Shown: positions 57,616 through 64,000 of the stretch, piece by piece
Position numbering within the stretch: the stretch's first letter is position 1
Layout of the letters: each line of letters begins with the position of its first letter
Assembly: GCF_932526225.1 (NCBI RefSeq)
Contig: NC_064043.1
Location: forward strand, 15,498,085 to 15,562,084
Direction: 5' to 3'
DNA: 64,000 nucleotides
DNA from: Nematostella vectensis
Lineage: Eukaryota > Cnidaria > Anthozoa > Actiniaria > Edwardsiidae
Notes under the pieces: model-generated
What the model saw: only the letters and a program-made list of their open reading frames with translations
What the model was told of the DNA's origin: nothing
Databases searched by the model: none
Made by a program: the position numbers and the translations under genes

Positions 57616-59455
57616 TCATAGCGGGTACTGGAAAGGTTACTGGGCTGGTCAGATGGTTACTGGTCAGATTGCTAAGAAAAAAGGTGGATCATGATATCAT
57701 TCTCTTTTCTGAAGGGAGGGGGAGGGAATTACATACACCATACTACTTCACCATAACTTATATAACAACGAAATGTTACTGTTCGCTATTACAGGGTTTA
57801 CATGGTGCAACCGGGGCTTGTACCGTACCCCTTTTTATATGCTCCTATAGCGGCATCCCTTTGGTAGTCCGACACTGACAACCAAGGAAAGCTTTTAGGC
57901 ACTTTCTGATAAGGGCTTAGCCAATGGGCGCCCGAGTAACGAGCTACCGCCAATGGGTTCCCCTAGGTCAGGGGTCAACCTTCTATTTTCCACGTTTCAG
58001 AGGAACCTTTAGCCGAACGGTTAAAGTTACTCTGCCGAGATAAATCGGTTTAAAAAAACAATACACTTTTTGAGTTGGTTAAATTAACAAAACATACTTT
58101 TAATGTCCGATAACTTCAGAAAGGTCGGCGGCTAATTAACGTAAGATATCTAGTTGTTAAAGATAGCGTTATCCTCTATTGCGTTATTTCCCTCCGTGAC
58201 ACTAACCATAAATCTTGCCCTTGGGATTACTATTTTGTACTTCTCCTATGAAAATAGCATTAGACTATGCTGTGCCTTTTACCTCATTTCCTCATTACTT
58301 CACTTGCCAAACACGGCATTAATCCCCGTGCAAACTGCGCCAGTATTGCTGGTGAGACGCTAGCGAGACGCTGGCCCAGAAATGCTGGCTCATTTTGTGG
58401 GGGTGCTGGCTGGTGCTGGCGAGTGTTGGTGAAATTTTGATTGAGTTCAAACTTTTGGCCAACGCTTTGCCAGCATCTTGTCTCGTGGTCATTCGAGCAG
58501 ATCACAGCTTTTCTGGCGCAGTTTGCACACGAACCTAGCAACCCACGTGGGCTCATCGTTTTCATAGAAAAAAAGGGCTCGCGTCCGAATAATGCTGTCA
58601 AAAAGAATAAACGTTACCGCATCTATAATCAAAGAAAACATCGCAAATTTTCGGTCGTGAAAACGATATATGACTGAAGTATCATGCAGAACACAATCCC
58701 ACGTGCTACTTTCTAATTATCAGATTAAGTTTATTGTTTTTTATCGTCTCCTTATCACTCATAGTCGTAAAAATGACGACCGCTACAACATCAGCAGGGA
58801 AACCGAATTCAACAGGAATCCAGCGGAATCTTGGGTTTCCTTTTGAAAACACAAGTAAAATGATGGAGTCTTGGGATGCCTTTGGTCCCGTATTGTATCA
58901 AACGCAAGTCAAGCGTGAACCTTTTACCAACATGCTCGCCATGTGTGCGGGCAGTTTGCACACCGGCCTACCTCTGACCCAGCACTCCGCACGCACTGCT
59001 GGGCCAGCATTGCTGGCATAATTGAACACTCACACAGAAGAAGTTCATATTCTAATATGCTAATTCTAGGTTTTCCGAAGGGTAGTATAGTAAGATCAGA
59101 ATTAGCTCTTGTTTTGGGAGGGACTCCAAAACAGTCCAACAGACTAAAACAGTCGCCATGGCAACGCCAGAGGAATAGGGAGGAATAGAAGTTCGGGGAA
59201 GAGGGAGGAACATTGGTAGGAATAGAAATCGGGAGTTACGTGCGCTTGTATTAGGAGTAATAGGTAGAAACTCTCGATCAATAACCCTTAAACCAAACAC
59301 TGTTTTACAGGCTGCATATTGAAACCTAATTTTCTTAGGCAAACAGTCTCTTCCAACTTAGATATCATTACTTTGTGTGCAGGATTATTGAAATGCATGT
59401 TATCTCTAACGATTTTACAGTCATCTATTAGCTGTTCTGTAGATTATCTAATGGC
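57616..59455. other. No firm gene
   Basis: Contains a small inverted-repeat element (58328-58528; ends gtgcaaactgcgcc / ggcgcagtttgcac). A related motif is near 58950. An open frame from ATG 58773 (MTTATTSAGKPNSTGIQ...) could be a first exon but has no recognised domain or clear donor. Confidence 0.4.
58328..58528. mobile_element. MITE-like element
   Basis: The ends gtgcaaactgcgccag and ctggcgcagtttgcac are perfect inverted repeats. The inside is rich in 'gctgg' motifs. About 200 bp, non-coding. Confidence 0.65.
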
Positions 59456-60548
59456 TCCATAATATAAGTACGTCCGTTCAGCGGCCGGATGTCGCTCCAT
59501 AATATAAGTACGTCCGTTCAGCGGCCGGATGTCGCTCCATAATATAAGTACGTCAGTTCAGCGGCAAGATGTCGCTCCATAATAGAAGAACGTCCGTTCA
59601 GCGGCCGGATGTCGCTCCATAATATAAGTACGTCCGTTCAGCGGCCAGATGTCGCTCCATAACATAAGAACGTCCGTTCAGCGGCCAGATGTCGCTCCAT
59701 AATATAAGTACGTCCGTTCAGCGGCCGGATGTCGCTCCATAATATAAGTACGTCCGTTCAGCGGCCGGCTGTCGCTCCATAATATAAGTACGTCCGTTCA
59801 GCGGCCGGATGTCGCTCCATAATATAAGTACGTCCGTTCAGCGGCCAGATGTCGCTCCATAATGGAAGAACGTCCGTTCAGCGGCCGGATGTCGCTCCAT
59901 AATATAAGTACGTCCGTTCAGCGGCCGGCTGTCGCTCCATAACATAAGAACGTCCGTTCGGCGGCCGGATGTCGCTCCATAATGGAAGAACGTCCGTTCA
60001 GCGGCCGGATGTCGCTCCATAATATAAGTACGTCCGTTCAGCGGCCGGATGTCGCTCCATAATATAAGTACGTCCGTTCAGCGGCCGGATGTCGCTCCAT
60101 AATATAAATACGTCCGTTCAGCGGCCGGCTGTCGCTCCATAATATAAGTACGTCCGTTCAGCGGCCGGATGTCGCTCCATAATATAAGTACGTCCGTTCA
60201 GCGGCCAGATGTCGCTCCATAACATAAGAACATCCGTTCGGCGGCCGGATGTCGCTCCATAATATAAGCACGTCCGTTCAGCGGCCAGATGTCGCTCCAT
60301 AATGGAAGAACGTCCGTTCAGCGGCCGGATGTCGCTCCATAATATAAGTACGTCCGTTCAGCGGCCGGATGTCGCTCCATAATATAAGTACGTCCATTCA
60401 GCGGCCGGATGTCGCTCCATAATATAAGTACGTCCGTTCAGCGGCCGGATGTCGCTCCATAATATAAGTACGTCCGTTCAGCGGCCGGATGTCGCTCCAT
60501 AATATAAGTACGTCCGTTTAGGGGCCGAATGTCGCTCCATAATAGTAG
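59456..60548. repeat. 40-bp minisatellite of constant period
   Basis: About 27 copies of ctccataatataagtacgtc followed by cgttcagcggccggatgtcg. The period is exactly 40 bp throughout, with only substitutions (for example aatggaagaa, aacataagaa). Short minus-strand frames (59838-60020, 60118-60300) are artefacts. Confidence 0.97.
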
Positions 60549-60636
60549 AATGTTTGTTCAGTAGACAGCGGCCGCTCCATAACACAGGTTCGCCCGTTCG
60601 GTGGCCGCTATAGACAAGGCAGCGCCCGCCCCTTAG

Positions 60637-60748
60637 CCTAGCTCTATAGCCTAGCTCTATAGCCTAGCTCTATAGCCTAGCTCTATAGCCTAGCTCTATA
60701 GCCTAGCTCTATAGCCTAGCTCTATAGCCTAGCTCTATAGCCTGTATA
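60637..60748. repeat. 13-bp tandem repeat
   Basis: About eight copies of gcctagctctata, followed by gcctgtatagcctgt variants. Confidence 0.95.
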
Positions 60749-62706
60749 GCCTGTGGGGAACATAAGGGGTGCATACGGGGTAAATAGGGGGTACTAAAAG
60801 GTTTCATACGGGGTACAAAAGGGGTGACATGAGGCACATTTCAAGCATCTTATTTTAATCGTATTGTAGATCCATAGAATCTAGTATGTAACTTAACTCA
60901 GCTCAATACGTTCTCTGGCCTACTCGCGCTTATAAATATTTCCAGAAGAACCGTTATCAGACCCTACTTGCCAATGTATTCAACGTAGACCCACCCTGTA
61001 CATGGTCCATCGCACGGATCTGTGACTGCCACCACAATTATTTTTTATATTCATTTTATTTGCAATTTGTTTGTTTGGGGGTACGTCCTGCATGGACCCT
61101 GTGCCCGTTTACGTATGACCCCCCCCCCCCCCCCCATTGGTCATCTTTGTTGTCTAATAAAGCTTTTGAAGACTAGTAGTAGGCCTCTTTCCTCTGTATT
61201 TCGCTGGGCCTCTGCCTCTGCCATGGGTCGCAAGTTCGTTTGATCAAACCGCCGTCCACGATCGTGGACGAGATCCAGAGCGCATGCTCCGTTCATTAAT
61301 TACTGGCCACTATTTGAGCCCACAATGAATAGCGCATGCATGAAACGTATATCCGCTGCCGGATAATAAGCCCGCATTCGAAACGGCGTCTTCCGTAGAA
61401 ATATCACGCGACGAATTATAAAAGAAGCCATTCAATGCCTTATCTTCATTCAGAATTTACTTTCTTTTGACAAACGAGTCAATCTCCCGTTTACAGGTTT
61501 TGCATATTCTTCTGGGAATAGCTGATCTAAGTTTACCAAAAAACTTTGTAGCATTTTCTTCGAATCCAACTGTGCGATATTTACATTGAAGAAACTCGCC
61601 TGCCCAGATGTCTAGAAATTAATCCCACAAACAAGACAAAACTCGTCTTTGCTGCGTTTGTTGTTCAATCTTTTTAGTGACGTTTTAGGTGATTGAAATT
61701 GAACAGTTGTTTTCTTTTTTCGAAGAGGAGAACTAAACGGAGTTTGATTCATGATTTCCGACTAAACCCATGCAAAGCATATTGACAGCTTTCGCGCGAT
61801 GGTACGGGTTTTGGCACGTCGGTCGCTTATTAACGCTCACGCATGCGCAACAGAAACAGTTTCGACCCATGGCAGAGGTATCTTTTCCTCGCGAACTCCA
61901 GCCCAGCGAAATACAGAGAAAAGAGGCCTCTGCTAGCAGGGAAGAAGAATGCAGAAATACATTTGTGGAGAAAATATTTGAAATAGAAATAAAACATGGG
62001 CAAGTTGCTTTATTTCGATACTAAAATGTGTCTTTAATCATTTTTGGCCAATGACCTTTGAAATTTTCTGATTCAGACTTGTATTTGCAATTTTTTCAGG
62101 GTTTTCGCCGCGGGTACCCTGTGGTTCTTGAATACAGAAATATTGGGAAAAAAAAAAAGATATTAAACAGGGACAATTTGCTTTGTTTCGATATCCAAAC
62201 ATGGTCTTTAATCAACTTTGACCAATGGCCTTTTCAATGTTTCAATATTTCAAGATGTTCCACCAAAGGGATTTTTTGGGGACTTTTAGTATGTTAACTA
62301 GGTCGTATCACTTGTTCAAAATCCGCTGAGAGAAATGCTATTGCAATAAGTTCCACCTGGGCCATAAAAATTTCATAGCTTGACTGGACTAGTCCCGTGT
62401 TCAAAGTAGCGTTTTCTGGTATCGTATACAAATGATTTCCCAACAAAAAGTGCCCTGCAAGTGTATTCAACAGATGGAAAGATACTCTCCATTGCAGATT
62501 TTCGCTAAAAGTTTTCATGGTTTGAATTGCTTGATCATGTCAGAGTTTAGCCATATACTTCATGTAGTGGGATTTAAGGAACTCGTTTGGGAGATCGTCT
62601 CTAATATGAGAATATTTATGACATCCACGAAGTACTAGCTCTGCCGAATGACAGACATTGGAAACCCGGCGGCATTCCGCATACATTTAAAAATAGGAAA
62701 GACTGT

Positions 62707-62740
<34 letters not shown>

Positions 62741-64000
62741 TGAAGGAGAATCGTTGTTTGCTTTTTTTCGGTCTGGTCTGGACTGCATTTTTTTTTTCAG
62801 GCTTTTTATGGTGTATTAATTTCATTTTTTCCTAACCCCCACCCCCTTCACTTTCTAATGGTCCGTCTCTACAATGCAATACAATGAACTTTATTTCACG
62901 AGGGTTGCATATTAACCTTTTACAGTTTTTTAATATATGGCCCTCCCTCTAAGTACCTAGTATTATTAATAATAATAAAAATAATAATAAAAAACAACTA
63001 TAATTTTAGACATTTACGGAAATACAAAGGGGAAATTTGGAAATTAAACTATACAAGACACTAATACACTACACCTTGAAAAAGTAACTAAAAACTATCT
63101 AAGTTAGTTTAAACAGTAGTCCTTGTTAAAAGAGCAGTCCTTTATGAATTCACAGAACAGTGAGACTAATCCCATGTCAAGATAGCAAACTAATTGTGAC
63201 AGAGCTGTTACAAATCCTAGGACCGTATTCCGAAAATATCTTGAATGTCTTTGCACTAAAAAGTGGGTTATGAGGTTACACAAGTGAGGGTTTCAACATT
63301 AAAAAAACATAAACATCTTACATTCACACCACACAGGGGGTAAACAGGTCAAAATTAGCTCTTGGTAAGTCACTAGTATGGGTGATCAATTGATAACTTA
63401 TCAATAATATTATTACCCCCTTGTTATAACAAAATTATATCATTTACTCTTATACTACAGCCTGGAGAAAATTTCACTCTGCTCACAAAGTAGGGATGGA
63501 AATCGAGATCAGGATCTTAAGCTTTTCTTTGCTTGCAGTAGAATTCCTAGAAAATTTACAGTGGATCTTTGATTTCCTTTAGTTTTGCCATTCATAAGTT
63601 AATGTATTCTCACCCTAGTAGCTCAACCCCTTGATATCTAACCAATTTCCCTTGAGTTCTTTTCATAAGTTACAGTATTCTTACCCTAGTATTCTTACCC
63701 TAGCTCAAATGAATTCTATCCCCCTTCAAGTAATGATTTATTCTTTTGATCCCAATTACTAAAAGACCAAATCAGCAACAATATTTATTACAGTTTTCTT
63801 TTTTTTAAATATAAATTATGGAAGACGATTTTGTGACGAAATTTCATTTACCAAATTCATTCGCCAATATCGAAATAGCTTGTCTAAATCAGTCGATGGA
63901 AATGGGTTGTTTCTTTCACGTGGTATTTTGCTAGGATGACAAGATGGCGGCTCATAGGCTCTTTATAATGTAAGGCCTCAAATCACTCCCTCGATGCTCG
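60749..64000. other. No firm gene; homopolymer runs
   Basis: AT-rich DNA with a C-run (61120-61135), a G-run of about 30 (62710-62739) and AT microsatellite-like stretches. At 63943 ATGGCGGCTCATAGGCTC followed by a possible donor (gtaagg) might be the first exon of a plus-strand gene cut by the window end; this is weak. Confidence 0.4.

Noticed and set aside
58773-59019. Possible first exon of a new gene
   Set aside because: No domain, no clear splice donor, and it runs into repeat-like sequence.
61770-62024. 84-codon plus-strand frame
   Set aside because: No motif, no supporting exon structure.

Overview
The window looks like nuclear DNA of an animal, most probably a cnidarian. It has intron-rich, AT-rich host genes with GT-AG introns, many minisatellites and short inverted-repeat (MITE-like) elements, a Ty3/gypsy retroelement and a GC-rich virus-derived element. 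The cnidarian assignment is inferred from the mixture of features, not from a marker gene.

Host genes. (1) The minus-strand TSR1 gene (40S ribosome biogenesis factor) starts near 29.22 kb and runs leftward through at least 15 recognisable coding exons to 2.45 kb, with a probable further exon at 0.37-0.42 kb; its C-terminal third is not seen. Its introns contain four large minisatellites (5.3-9.18, 9.92-11.12, 16.35-18.05 and 21.83-22.79 kb), several DNA-transposon-like elements, a two-exon class A GPCR on the opposite strand (13.2-14.65 kb) and an intronless 358-residue orphan gene (18.72-19.80 kb). (2) A plus-strand two-exon gene of unknown function, with a cysteine-rich C-terminus, lies at 36.49-38.15 kb. 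(3) A complete minus-strand CNOT7/8 deadenylase gene with six coding exons lies at 49.98-54.86 kb, with a likely promoter near 56.7 kb.

Mobile DNA. A degraded gypsy element with two LTRs occupies 30.59-35.04 kb. A 9.5-kb Polinton-like/virus-derived element with terminal inverted repeats occupies 39.50-48.99 kb. It is much more GC-rich than its surroundings and has divergently arranged gene blocks: a polymerase-like/SF1 helicase/HNH protein, an rve integrase, an A32-like packaging ATPase, capsid-like proteins, and small acidic or membrane proteins. It is broken by frameshifts, apparent internal deletions and an AT-rich stretch. Its right end carries a perfect 30-bp palindrome and subterminal hairpin repeats.

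The right part (57-64 kb) is mostly repeats (20-bp, 40-bp and 13-bp arrays, a MITE, homopolymer runs) with no gene I can support well.

The most noteworthy items are the three-module replication protein and palindrome of the virus-like element; the 3.9-kb G-rich array that starts a few bases inside a TSR1 splice donor; and the GPCR intron in which an exon-intron junction has been tandemly copied.
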